DNA from: an uncultured Clostridia bacterium | Lineage (GTDB): Bacteria; Bacillota; Clostridia; TANB77; CAG-508 | DNA length: 36,534 nt | Assembly (NCBI GenBank): GCA_947625685.1 | Contig: CANQPK010000001.1 | Location: 1-36,534, forward strand | Direction: 5' to 3' | In this document: piece after piece, positions 8,783-17,524 of the stretch | How positions within the stretch are numbered: position 1 is the first letter of the stretch | Layout: each line of letters begins with the position of its first letter | Made by a program: the position numbers and the translations under genes | Notes under the pieces: generated by a model | Databases searched by the model: none | What the model was told of the DNA's origin: nothing | Seen by the model: only the letters and a program-made list of their open reading frames with translations

Positions 8783-9885
8783 AATATTATTTTTTAAATA
8801 AGCTTCAATAAATTCATTAATTTCTCCGATTCATTACCGCTTCTACATTCCCCACTTCATAATTAGTTCTATGGTCTTTGACAAGAGTATATGGGCAAAA
8901 TACATACGATCTTATTTGGCTTCCCCATGCAATATCTTTTTGTATCCCCTTTAAATCTTCTATCTTATCTTTATTTTCTTTTTCTTTTAAATCTAATAAT
9001 TTAGACTTCAGCATTCTCATCGCAGTTTCTTTATTTTGGAGTTGAGAGCGCTCTGATTGACAAGATGTAACTATATTAGTAGGGATATGTGTTATTCTAA
9101 CTGCTGATGATGTTTTGTTTATATGCTGTCCTCCTGCTCCTGACGATCTGTAAGTATCTATTCTTAAATCATCAGGATTTATTTCAAGTTCAATATCATC
9201 CGAAATTTCTGGTAAAACTTCTACCGAAGCGAAAGATGTATGTCTTCTTCCTCCTGCGTCAAACGGAGAAATTCTAACAAGTCTATGAACTCCCATTTCA
9301 CCCTTTAAATATCCATAGGCATATTCTCCTATAATAACTGCTGTTACACTTTTTATTCCCGCTTCTTCACCTTCAAGATATTCTGTTTCCTTAACTGTAT
9401 ATCCGTTATTTGTAGCCCACCTACAATACATTCTATAAAGCATTTGTACCCAGTCTTGTGATTCTGTTCCCCCTGCTCCTGGATGTAGAGTTATAATTGC
9501 ATTGTTTTTATCAAATTTTCCAGAAAGATACATTTTAATTTCTAATTTATCTAAATCTTTATTTAATAGTTTTGTTTTTTCAGCGAGTTCATTTATCAAG
9601 TCTTCATCATTTTCAAGTAATAAAAAATCATTCATTTCCATTAGACTTTCTAAATTTTGTTTTATATTTTTCATGCCGTTGATATTTAGCCTTTATTTCT
9701 TTTATTTCTTGCAAAACTGCATTTGATTTCTTTGTATCAGTCCAAAAGCCATCTGATAAGGTCTGTTCTTCTAAAGTTTTTAGTTTTGCTTCTAATTCTT
9801 CTATTTTTCCTATTGAGTTTTCTAGACTATCAAATCTTGTTTTTATATCTTGCAGATTTCGTTTATTTTCATCAAGGTCTATCAT
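8777..9885 (-). CDS. prfB: Peptide chain release factor 2, read through two CGG +1 sites
   Basis: 368 aa, the normal RF2 length, only if both shifts (9678-9676, 8828-8826) are made. Reads UAA/UGA stops. Helical N-terminal domain (1-110), codon-recognition SPF tripeptide in VRISPFDAGGRRHTS, catalytic GGQ in SSGAGGQHINKTSSAVRI, and the C-terminal NVEAVMNGEINEFIEAYL tail, whose glycine comes from the second shift. Start ATG 9885 with AAGGAGG 6 bases upstream and a good promoter. The usual autoregulatory in-frame UGA near codon 25 is absent. Without shifting only an 85-residue N-terminal piece is made. An internal ATG (9674) opens right after the first site but would give a protein lacking domain 1. 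Confidence 0.93.
8826..8828 (-). other. In-frame CGG, +1 frameshift site (prfB codon 353)
   Basis: Context gta-atg-aat-CGG-aga-aat-taa. Skipping C gives aat-gga-gaa-att (N-G-E-I), the RF2 C-terminal tail. Unshifted reading stops three codons later. Confidence 0.93.
9676..9678 (-). other. In-frame CGG, +1 frameshift site (prfB codon 70)
   Basis: Context aaa-tat-caa-CGG-cat-gaa. Skipping C gives caa-ggc-atg-aaa (Q-G-M-K). The only site of the 13 where the post-shift codon is GGC. Confidence 0.9.
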
Positions 9886-9908
9886 TGATAACCTCCTTAC
9901 AAATATTT

Positions 9909-9937
9909 ATTATACTTGAATTTTCTATTTATTTCAA
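9909..9937 (-). promoter_or_regulatory. prfB promoter
   Basis: TTGAAA (9937-9932), 17-base spacer, TATAAT (9914-9909); about 24 bases before the start codon. Confidence 0.7.
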
Positions 9938-10031
9938 GTAGGATAAGTATTTTTTGATGAGGTCAGGCACTGTAACTTATTTTTATACATATAATAAATT
10001 ATGTGAAAAATTGGAGGTGCTTGACTAAAAT

Positions 10032-10734
10032 ATGCTAAGTTCTCTTGGTATAGCAGGATTTTTTGCCTTTCTAAAAAGTGCAACTTTTATGGTAGGATAC
10101 ATACAAAGTTCTAACTTATTTCCAGAACCACTAAGTTCTGAAGAAGAAAGAGAATTTTTAATAAAGTTAAAAGAAGGAGACGAAGATGCAAGAAATGTCT
10201 TAATTGAAAGAAATTTGAGATTAGTTGCTCATGTTTCCAAAAAATATGCTTCTACTAATATAGATCAGGATGATTTAATCTCGATTGGAACTATTGGTTT
10301 AATAAAAGGAATTAATAGTTTCGACATGAATAAGAATATAAGACTTGCTACATATGTTGCTAGATGTATAGAAAATGAAATATTAATGTTTTTAAGGAGT
10401 TCTAAAAAAACAAAGGCAGAAGTTTATTTAAATGAACCTATTCGGAAAAGATAAAGATGACAATGAAATAACTCTTCTAGAAATTCTCGAAAATGATGAA
10501 AGAAGTATTGAGGATGAAATTGATTTAAAATTAAAAACGAAGAAATTATTTCAAAAAATGAAAGATGTATTAAAAGACAGAGAAAAGCTTATACTTGAAA
10601 TGCGTTATGGGTTAAATGGACATGTCCCTAAAACACAAAATGAAATTGCTAAAATACTCGGTATAAGTCGTAGTTATGTCTCTCGCATTGAAACTAAAGC
10701 TATAAATAAATTAAGTAAAGAATTTCAAGAGTAA
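10032..10734 (+). CDS. sigK: Sporulation sigma factor SigK, read through one CGG +1 site
   Basis: 233 aa after the shift at 10443-10445. Late mother-cell sigma factor. The N-terminus has a hydrophobic pro-sequence (GIAGFFAFLKSATFMVGYI) followed by LFPEPLSSEEE, as in pro-SigK, which is cleaved at a membrane in Bacillus. Region 2 is DLISIGTIGLIKGINSFD...LATYVARCIENEILMFLR. The shift restores LNEPIGKDKDDNEITLLEIL. Region 4 ends with a helix-turn-helix, QNEIAKILGISRSYVSRIE. Uninterrupted by a skin-type element. GGAGG lies 14 bases before the ATG, a long gap, but a stop codon just upstream excludes an earlier start. Without the shift the protein ends at 140 residues, without region 4. Confidence 0.92.
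10443..10445 (+). other. In-frame CGG, +1 frameshift site (sigK codon 138)
   Basis: Context gaa-cct-att-CGG-aaa-aga-taa. Skipping C gives att-gga-aaa-gat (I-G-K-D) as in sporulation sigma factors (EPIG-DK-GNE). Unshifted reading stops two codons later. Confidence 0.95.
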
Positions 10735-10736
10735 TT

Positions 10737-11216
10737 TTATAACTCTTTTATATACCATACATCACAAGCATAATGAGCTGTTTGAACATAAGGTTTATCT
10801 AAAGAGATAAAGCCATATTTTTTATAAAACTTATTTGCAGCTATCATATTGCTTAATGTTTCTATATAACACTTTTTATAATAAAGTTTTGCATAATCTA
10901 ATGCAATTTTCATGAGTTTGTGAGCAACTCCCGTTCCCCTTGTTTCTTTTAATAGATACATTTTTTGTAGTTCACATACATCATCTGTTCCATCAAGTTT
11001 TCCAATGCCAACTCCACCAACGACTTTTGCCTTTTCATCTTCTACAACCCAGTATCTATATCCTTCTTTATTATAAATTTCAGAAAATCTTCCTAAATCT
11101 GGATCTGCCCAAGCTAAACCTTCTCTATTTCCTCCAAATTCTATTAGACATTCTCTAATTATCTTTTCTATAACTTTATTGTCTTTTTCTTCTATTAATC
11201 TTATTTTATATTCCAT
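10737..11216 (-). CDS. GNAT family N-acetyltransferase
   Basis: 159 aa. Cytoplasmic acetyl-CoA-dependent acyltransferase of unknown substrate. Beta strands and motif A are visible: VGGVGIG, then ELQKMYLLKETRGTGVAHKLM (the R/Q-x-x-G-x-G/A acetyl-CoA loop is RGTGVA), motif B IETLSNMIAANKFYKKYGF. ATG 11216 is taken as the start; an in-frame TTG ten codons earlier lies inside the preceding gene. It starts 5 bases after the U32 gene stop, so the two are likely co-transcribed. Its end is 2 bases from the convergent sigK stop with no terminator between. Confidence 0.85.
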   Translation of the reverse strand: MEYKIRLIEEKDNKVIEKIIRECLIEFGGNREGLAWADPDLGRFSEIYNKEGYRYWVVEDEKAKVVGGVGIGKLDGTDDVCELQKMYLLKETRGTGVAHKLMKIALDYAKLYYKKCYIETLSNMIAANKFYKKYGFISLDKPYVQTAHYACDVWYIKEL

Positions 11217-11221
11217 ACATG

Positions 11222-12451
11222 TTACTTCTTTCTTCTTATTATCCAATTATTTTCACATTTAATTGGCAAGTGCATTTTGACTAATTGTCCTTTTTTACCT
11301 GGACTAACACTTTCTATCTCTTCATCTGTTTCTGCATCCCAAAGTCTATCTATCTTAAACTTAAATACATCTATTGTTCCTGGTATTATTATTTCTAAAG
11401 TGTCTCCTACAAATAGTTTATTTTTTATTTCTATTATGGATTTATCACTGTCATATTCTACAATCTTTCCACCAAATTCATAATCAGGATTATATTGTTT
11501 TCCTTCGAATTCTTGGAAATCTTTATTATCTCTATCATTAAAATAAAATGTAGTTAGGCTCCTTGTTTTAACTTTATCAATCTCTGCAAGATATTTTGTA
11601 TAATCATATTTATCTGGATCTTTGAAATAATCGTCTATTGCTGTTCTATATGCATTTATAATACTTGCTAAATAGTATTCTGTTTTTAGCCTTCCTTCTA
11701 TTTTTAAACTATCTACACCCATCTCTATAATTTCAGGTAGCTCTTTTATAAGGCACAAATCTTTTGAAGAAAAGATATATGTTCCTTTATCATCATATTC
11801 AATAGGCATTAAATTTCCTGGGTTGTTTTTTTCTTCAGCATAGATATTGTATGCCCACCTACAACTTTGTGCACAATCACCTAAATTTGCACTTCTAGAT
11901 GCCAAAAAATCGCTTAAGAAGCATCTACCAGAATACCCAAAGCATAATGCGCCATGGATAAATATTTCAGTTTCTAGCCCCATTGGAGTATTGTTAATTA
12001 TATCTTTTATTTGCTCTTTGTTTAGTTCTCTTCCAAGAATTACTCTTTTAGCTCCATTTTTATACCAAAACATAGCTGAATGTGCACTTACTGTATTTGC
12101 CTGTGTACTTATATGTATATCAACATCTGGAGCTTCTTCTTTTACAATGTCAAGTACTCCTCCATCTGATAGAATTATGCCATCTACTTTAAGTTTATTT
12201 AGCATTCTAGCTTGTTTTTTTATTTCTTCATAGTGCTCATCCAATGCATAAATATTTATTGTTGCATACACTTTTTTTCCAATATTATGTGCATATAATA
12301 TGATATTTTCTAAATCAATATTGTCTACATCTGCCCTACTTCTTAAAGATAAAGAAGCGGTTCCACAATAAATTGCATCTGCACCATATAAAAAAGCAAT
12401 TTTTGCTTTTTCGAATGAACCTGCTGGTGCTAGTAATTCTGGCTTATTCAT
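11222..12451 (-). CDS. trhP: U32 family protein, TrhP-like tRNA wobble hydroxylation
   Basis: 409 aa. U32 'peptidase' family, YegQ/YrrO subgroup, now known to make 5-hydroxyuridine at tRNA position 34 with prephenate as helper (work on E. coli TrhP and Bacillus homologues). N-terminal ELLAPAGSFEKAKIAFLYGADAIYCG; central ILGRELN and the U32 signature ETEIFIHGALCFGYSGRCFLS with the conserved cysteine set (CFGYSGRC, GDCAQSCRW); C-terminal beta domain. GGAGG sits 5-6 bases before ATG 12451, which therefore beats an ATG four codons upstream. A TrmR-like methyltransferase that would finish the modification is at 13760-14349. Confidence 0.85.
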   Translation of the reverse strand: MNKPELLAPAGSFEKAKIAFLYGADAIYCGTASLSLRSRADVDNIDLENIILYAHNIGKKVYATINIYALDEHYEEIKKQARMLNKLKVDGIILSDGGVLDIVKEEAPDVDIHISTQANTVSAHSAMFWYKNGAKRVILGRELNKEQIKDIINNTPMGLETEIFIHGALCFGYSGRCFLSDFLASRSANLGDCAQSCRWAYNIYAEEKNNPGNLMPIEYDDKGTYIFSSKDLCLIKELPEIIEMGVDSLKIEGRLKTEYYLASIINAYRTAIDDYFKDPDKYDYTKYLAEIDKVKTRSLTTFYFNDRDNKDFQEFEGKQYNPDYEFGGKIVEYDSDKSIIEIKNKLFVGDTLEIIIPGTIDVFKFKIDRLWDAETDEEIESVSPGKKGQLVKMHLPIKCENNWIIRRKK

Positions 12452-12531
12452 ACAAACCTCCATATTTATTTTTTCGCTATTATTATATTATATATTAATT
12501 TAAATTTCAATAGCCTATTTTATGAAAACTA

Positions 12532-12560
12532 TTGACATTTTATGTTAAACAATATATAAT
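12532..12560 (+). promoter_or_regulatory. Consensus sigma-A promoter of the 0.5-kb RNA
   Basis: TTGACA (12532-12537), exactly 17 bases, TATAAT (12555-12560): both hexamers perfect. Predicted start about 12567. Confidence 0.85.
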
Positions 12561-12566
12561 AATCTA

Positions 12567-13093
12567 CATATCTGGGAACCTCCCAGGAATATAGGTTCAC
12601 CGGCTTTGCTTTTCGGAGCTTAGCTAAGAATTGGAAGTCGTACTACCCGTACCTCCTTGGGTGTCCTATTATTTACGAAAGGGGGAACGAAATGTTCACC
12701 ACTTTATGTGGGCTAGAACGGCTAAGGCTTATGAAAATGCAGTCTGCAAAAATCCGCCTTGCTTGGATGAAAATCCACATTGTTCGGATATTTGAACTGA
12801 TTTCAGTGGTAATTCCACAAAAGTATGCCTTCTGCTCTCGCCCTCAGTGGATGGATTTTTTGATGCATCCACGATGTAGTCGCAGCCCACGTGCGTCGTG
12901 GGAGGTAAGAAAACAAGTCTAATAGTCAAAGCTCTGCACACATCAGGACGGGGAAAATGTCTACTAGGGGTTTTATATAAACGCAGAGATCCCGATCTTT
13001 TCGGGAGTGAGCCTTAAATGGCCCGATTGTTGACTTGTATTTGGACCTAATTTTCTTACTTTATCAAAGTCAGGCAGTGAATTTCACTGCCTG
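12567..13093 (+). ncRNA. Unrecognised large structured RNA (about 0.53 kb)
   Basis: A stretch markedly richer in G and C than its surroundings, bounded by a perfect promoter and a strong terminator, with no convincing protein frame. Local hairpins include CTGGGA/TCCCAG (12573-12587), CCCACG/CGTGGG (12886-12902) and CCCGA/TCGGG (12991-13005). Longer-range pairings seen by eye are TAGGTTC (12592-12598) with GGACCTA (about 13042-13048), closing nearly the whole RNA, CAAGTC (12914) with GACTTG (13031), and CTCTGC (12932) with GCAGAG (12983). I do not see RNase P, SRP, 6S, T-box or group I/II intron signatures. Very large Firmicute RNAs such as ROOL, GOLLD, OLE or Raiai should be compared. Boundaries are approximate. 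Confidence 0.7.
13071..13093 (+). terminator. Terminator of the 0.5-kb RNA
   Basis: 10-bp perfect stem CAGGCAGTGA / TCACTGCCTG with a 3-base loop, then ATTCTATATATATTTTT. Confidence 0.8.
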
Positions 13094-13199
13094 ATTCTAT
13101 ATATATTTTTATTTTTTTGTAGCATTTAATAAATTTTTATAGTATAATTTATATATGTTTATATAAAACAAAAGTAAATATAAAGGAAGAATCTTGATA

Positions 13200-13763
13200 A
13201 TGCCAAAGAAATATCATAAAAATAAATCTAAAAAAAATATAACTAAATTTCAAAAAACAGTCATATATTTTATGATATATGCTTTTTTGGGTTGGATTGC
13301 TGAAGAAATATTTTGCTTGATTTCTACACATACATTTGTAAAAAGAGGTTTCTTATTTGGACCTATTTGTCCTATATATGGCTATGGAGCAATTATACTT
13401 ATTATTTTCTTCAAAAACTACAAGAAAAAACCTATCCAGTTATTCTTTTTATCTGCAGTTGTATTTAGCTTTTTTGAATATATAACAGATTTCTTTTTGC
13501 AGGCACTATTTGGTATAAGATGGTGGGACTACACTGGCTATTTCTTAAATCTAAATTCAAGAATAACATTATCCTTTAGTTTGATTTGGGGTATTGGTAG
13601 TATTCTATTTATAAAATATTTGCATCCATTTGTAACAAAAATTGTAGGAAAAATATTAAAAAAGATACCTGTAAAAATACAGAGTATCTCAATAAATATA
13701 TTATTAGCTTTGCATATTTTAGATACATTAGCATCTACTATCTTTTATCTAGGGATATTCTAA
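13200..13763 (+). CDS. CmpB-type putative ABC transporter permease (PF06541 family)
   Basis: 187-aa membrane protein of the 'ABC-transporter type IV / CmpB' family of unknown function. A lysine-rich N-terminus leads into YFMIYAFLGWIAEEIFCL, then GFLFGPICPIYGYGAI (the family's signature GP..PIYG.G), ...FFEYITDFFLQALFGIRWWDYTGYFLNLNSRI and a last membrane helix. ATG 13200 is chosen; TTG 13194 is nearer to AAAGGAAG and cannot be excluded. It converges on the trmR-like gene: the two stop codons overlap (13760-13763). Confidence 0.8.
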   Translation: MPKKYHKNKSKKNITKFQKTVIYFMIYAFLGWIAEEIFCLISTHTFVKRGFLFGPICPIYGYGAIILIIFFKNYKKKPIQLFFLSAVVFSFFEYITDFFLQALFGIRWWDYTGYFLNLNSRITLSFSLIWGIGSILFIKYLHPFVTKIVGKILKKIPVKIQSISINILLALHILDTLASTIFYLGIF

Positions 13764-14349
13764 ATAATCTTACTTATGCAGATCCCGTCACCTATTTCTA
13801 AAATTTGAGATTCTAGCTTTGGATTATCCAAAGCTTTTTGTATATATTCTCTCAAATTTCTAACTGCTGTTCTTTGCTTATGTTTATTATAGTCACTCAT
13901 AACATAGCCTTTGTATAAAATATTGTCTGCAACAATTATGCTTCCGAATTTTTGACATTTTTAATGCTTCATTTAAAAATATAGGATATTTACCTTTTGC
14001 TGCATCTATAAAAAACATGTCATAAGTTTCATTTATGCTAGGTAAAATTTCTACTGCATCTCCAATTATTACATTTATCTTTTTTGATAAATTCATATTC
14101 TCGATATTTTCTATTGCTTCTTTTGCCCTTTCTTCATCTCTTTCAATAGTATCAATTTTCCCATTGTCTGACAAATATCTTGAGAAACATATAGAAGAAT
14201 ATCCGAGTTGCCGTTCCTATTTCTAATATTTTATTAATATTTTTCCCAAGAAACAAACTATCTAAGTATTCTAATGTATCATCCATTATAATTGGTATTT
14301 TTTCTTCTAAAGCTTTTTGCTTTATTTGTTCAAGTTTTATATCATCCAT
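13760..14349 (-). CDS. trmR: TrmR/YrrM-like O-methyltransferase, read through two CGG +1 sites
   Basis: 195 aa after shifts at 14205-14203 and 13946-13944. PF01596-type SAM-dependent methyltransferase, closest in pattern to TrmR (YrrM), which methylates 5-hydroxyuridine-34 in tRNA to 5-methoxyuridine. Visible: IPIIMDDTLEYLDSL; SAM motif I ILEIGTATGYSS, whose second glycine is the first shift; TIERDEERAKEA; DMFFIDAAKGKY; SKIGSIIVADNILYKG, whose glycine is the second shift; and LESQILEIGDGICIS near the end. The unshifted product is a 65-residue fragment. Starts 2 bases after typA, so probably translationally coupled. Other small-molecule substrates of the family are possible. Confidence 0.87.
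13944..13946 (-). other. In-frame CGG, +1 frameshift site (trmR-like codon 135)
   Basis: Context tca-aaa-att-CGG-aag-cat. Skipping C gives att-gga-agc-ata-att-gtt (I-G-S-I-I-V), the strand before VADN. Confidence 0.9.
14203..14205 (-). other. In-frame CGG, +1 frameshift site (trmR-like codon 49)
   Basis: Context acg-gca-act-CGG-ata-ttc. Skipping C gives act-gga-tat-tct-tct (T-G-Y-S-S), SAM motif I. Confidence 0.93.
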
Positions 14350-14351
14350 AA

Positions 14352-16173
14352 TTATTGCATGTTTCTCCTTGCTGTTCTCTCACGCTCTTTACTATCTAAT
14401 ATTTTTTTCCTTAATCTTATATTTTGAGGAGTTACCTCTACTAATTCATCATCTTGTATAAACTCAATAGCCTTTTCTAGAGACATTTGAATTGGTGGAA
14501 CTAGATGAAGTGCATCATCTGAACCAGAAGCTCTAGTATTTGTTAAATGCTTTTCTTTGCATACATTAATTGCTAAATCTTCACCTCTTGAATTTAGTCC
14601 AACAATCATTCCTTCATATACTTCAGTTCCTGGTCCTATAAATAATTCTCCCTTATCTTGTGCATTGAATAATCCATATGTTACAGCTTTACCTGCTTCA
14701 AATGCAACAATAGTTCCTCTAGTTCTTGCAGTGATATCACCTTTGTATTCTTCATATGAGTCAAAGATATGATTCATAGTTCCATTTCCTTTTGTATCTG
14801 TCATAAATTCTGATCGATAACCAATTAATCCTCTTGCTGGAATCTTAAACTCTATTTTTGTATGTCCTTCTTCTGCAGGTTCCATATTAACCATTTCAGC
14901 TTTTCTTTTTCCTAATTTTTCAATTACATTTCCTACAAATTCATCTGGAACATTTACAACAAGTCTTTCTATTGGTTCGCATTTTATTCCATTAATTTCT
15001 TTTATAATAACTTTTGGACGAGATACTAAAAGCTCAAATCCTTCTCTTCTCATTGTTTCAATTAATACAGATAAATGCAATTCTCCGGCGACCTGCAACT
15101 TCAAAAGAATCAGGTGTTGCTGTTTCAGACACTCGAAGGCTTACATTTCTTTCAAGCTCTTTAAATAATCTATCTCTAATATGTCTTGATGTAACAAATT
15201 CTCCTTCTCTTCCCGCAAATGGTCCATTATTTACACTAAATGTCATTGTGACTGTAGGTTCATCTATATCTACGAAATCAATTTTTTCTATATGTTCTGG
15301 GTCACAAATTGTTTCTCCTATATTTATATCAGTAATTCCTGAAAACTCAACAATGTCTCCTGCCTTTGCTTCTTCTACTTCTTTCTTTTCAAGTCCTATA
15401 TGAGTATATACCTTTGCAATCTTTCCAGTTTGTGTTTTACCGTCTTTTTTACATATAGCAACTTGCATTCCTGTTTTTAAACTACCTCTCTCAATTCTTC
15501 CAACTGCAATTCTTCCAACATAATCGTCATAGTCAATATTAGAAACTAGCATTTGCATAGGTCCATCCTCATCACAGTTTGGTGGGTTGATAGTATTGAT
15601 TATAGTTTTAAATAAACAGTCCATACTTCCATCAGGATCTTTCATATTGAGTTTAGCAATTCCTAATTTTGCAGATGCATAAACTACTGGAAAGTCTAGT
15701 TGATCGTCATTTGCATTTAATTCTATAAATAGTTCCAATACTTCGTCAACTACTTTTTCAGGATTTGAGCCTGGTCTATCTATTTTATTTATTACAACAA
15801 TTGGCTTTAAATTCAATGCTAAAGATTTCTTTAAAACCTCTCTTGTTTGTGGCATAGTTCCTTCGAATGCATCAACTAATAATAGTACACCATCAACTGT
15901 TTTCAAAACTCTTTCTACCTCTCCTCCAAAGTCAGCATGTCCAGGTGTATCTACGATATTTATCTTAACTCCATCATACATAACAGACGTATTTTTAGAA
16001 AGAATCGTAATTCCTCTTTCTTTTTCCAAATCATTTGAATCCATTATTCTTTCAGCTACTTGCTCGTTATCTCTAAAAACATGACTTTGTTTTAAAAGCT
16101 CGTCCACAAGAGTTGTTTTTCCATGGTCTACGTGTGCAATTATTGCTATATTTCTTATATTTTTATTGTTCAT
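14352..16173 (-). CDS. typA: Ribosome-associated GTPase TypA/BipA, read through one CGG +1 site
   Basis: 606 aa after the shift at 15087-15085, the usual family length. Translational GTPase acting on the ribosome under stress and in assembly. G1 AHVDHGKTT, G2 region RGITI, G3 DTPGHAD, G4 NKIDRPG, G5 SAK; then domain II, the EF-G-like domain III with VAGRGELHLSVLIETMRREG (first G of GELHL supplied by the shift), domain V and the C-terminal EFIQDDELVEVTPQNIRLRK. ATG 16173 gives the usual NIRNIAIIAHVDHGKT start; TTG 16188, closer to AGGAAAGG, is the alternative. Without the shift the last 40% is lost. Confidence 0.93.
15085..15087 (-). other. In-frame CGG, +1 frameshift site (typA codon 363)
   Basis: Context gca-ggt-cgc-CGG-aga-att. 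Skipping C gives cgc-gga-gaa-ttg-cat (R-G-E-L-H), the near-universal GRGELHL of TypA/EF-G. The preceding codon is CGC, read normally as Arg. Confidence 0.95.
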
Positions 16174-16229
16174 TTTCTTTAATTTCAATCCTTTCCTAGC
16201 TTTGTATATTCACAAACGAATATTATACA

Positions 16230-16820
16230 TCAGATTTTTTCATTTGTCAATCTTATAATCTCTTCCATCAAGGTTTTGCTTAGATTTTCTAAAGTTTCTT
16301 TATCATTTTTTTTATCTTTATATTCACTTAAATCCATTGGTTTACCGACATTTATTTTTACCTTAGTAAATGGTATATATTTTGCTTGTATTCCAATAGG
16401 TATAATTGGAACACCTGACATCAAACTTATAAGAACTGCACCATTTTGAATCTTTCCCCTCTTTTCGATTCCATGTCTTGTTCCTTCAGGAAATATCATC
16501 AATAAGTGATTCTCCTTTAAGACTTTTAAACTTGTTTTAAGTAATGCAGTATCTTGCTTTCCTCTTTTTACAGGAATTGCATGTACTTTTACAGCAAGCC
16601 ATTTTATAAAACCATTTACAAACAATTCTTCTTTTGCAAGGACATAAATATCATTTCTTTTTAAAGAAGCTACCATTGTAGGCGGATCCCAATTACTTAT
16701 ATGATTTGGGCATAATATATACGGCTTATCTTTTTCTATATTTTCTTTTCCTACAACTTTTACTCTAAATAGAAATAAAGTTGTTATTCTAAGTGCAAAT
16801 TTAATTATTGCTCTAACCAT
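16230..16820 (-). CDS. plsC: 1-acyl-sn-glycerol-3-phosphate acyltransferase
   Basis: 196 aa, membrane-associated enzyme making phosphatidic acid from lysophosphatidate. The acyltransferase blocks are present: I CPNHISNWDPP (H-x4-D: NHISNWD), II AKEELFVNGFIKWLA, III IFPEGTRHGIEKRGKIQNGAVLISL, IV GVPIIPIGI. Short single-domain form with an N-terminal hydrophobic anchor. Start overlaps the end of cmk by 8 bases, implying coupled translation; cmk-plsC is a recurrent Firmicute pair. Confidence 0.92.
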   Translation of the reverse strand: MVRAIIKFALRITTLFLFRVKVVGKENIEKDKPYILCPNHISNWDPPTMVASLKRNDIYVLAKEELFVNGFIKWLAVKVHAIPVKRGKQDTALLKTSLKVLKENHLLMIFPEGTRHGIEKRGKIQNGAVLISLMSGVPIIPIGIQAKYIPFTKVKINVGKPMDLSEYKDKKNDKETLENLSKTLMEEIIRLTNEKI

Positions 16821-17496
16821 TATTTTTCTCCTTTAGTTTTAAATTTATTATATTTTCTATTTTATCTACAACCTCATTAATACTCATATTAGTGCTATCC
16901 ACTACAATTGCATCTTCAGCTTTAACAAGTGGTGCAATTTCTCTTTCTGTTTCTAGTTTGTGTCTTTTGATAATACTACTTAATACTTCTTCATACGTGG
17001 TTTGTATACCTTTTTCAATGTTTTGCTTATATCTCCTTCTTGCTCTTTCTTCTAGAGAACAGTCTAAAAATATCTTTACATCTGCATTTGGAAATACAAC
17101 TGTTCCTATATCTCTTCCCTCCATTATGATATTTCCGTCTTTCTCCATTTCTCTTTGAAGAGGTGTCATTTTATCTCTAACAATTTTAAGTGCTGCAAAT
17201 TTTGCAACTTCACCATCCACTTTAGGACTTCTTATATCTTCAGACACATCTACTCCATTTAATATGGCTTTCTGCCTTCCATTATCATGTTTTAATTTTA
17301 TATCTATTTTTTCTAGTACCTCTGAAATTTTATTTTCATCACTAACAGAAATTCCTTTATTTATACATTCAAGCGTAACACATCTATACATAGCGCCTGT
17401 ATCAATATTTATTAAATGTAATTTTTCTGCTAAAAGCTTAGTTATAGTTCCTTTTCCAGTACCTGCTGGTCCATCTATTGCTACAACAAATGCCAT
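16813..17496 (-). CDS. cmk: Cytidylate kinase
   Basis: 227 aa, phosphorylates CMP/dCMP. P-loop AIDGPAGTGKGT, DTGAMYRCVT, NMP-binding insert, PLQREME, MEGRDIGTVVFPNADVKIFLDCSLEERARRRYKQ and the C-terminal EDAIVVDSTNMSINEVVDKI. Start ATG 17496 follows AAGGAAGG. Upstream member of the overlapping cmk-plsC pair. Confidence 0.95.
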   Translation of the reverse strand: MAFVVAIDGPAGTGKGTITKLLAEKLHLINIDTGAMYRCVTLECINKGISVSDENKISEVLEKIDIKLKHDNGRQKAILNGVDVSEDIRSPKVDGEVAKFAALKIVRDKMTPLQREMEKDGNIIMEGRDIGTVVFPNADVKIFLDCSLEERARRRYKQNIEKGIQTTYEEVLSSIIKRHKLETEREIAPLVKAEDAIVVDSTNMSINEVVDKIENIINLKLKEKNNG

Positions 17497-17524
17497 AATT
17501 AATCCTTCCTTTTACTAATAAAAT

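Noticed and set aside
9628..9885. prfB break as the classical UGA programmed frameshift
   Set aside because: There is no in-frame UGA at the break; it is at CGG, codon 70, well after the usual position.
12692..12922. Short open frames on both strands inside the 0.5-kb RNA
   Set aside because: No ribosome binding site, composition biased by RNA structure, no recognisable protein, and the promoter/terminator layout fits a noncoding RNA.
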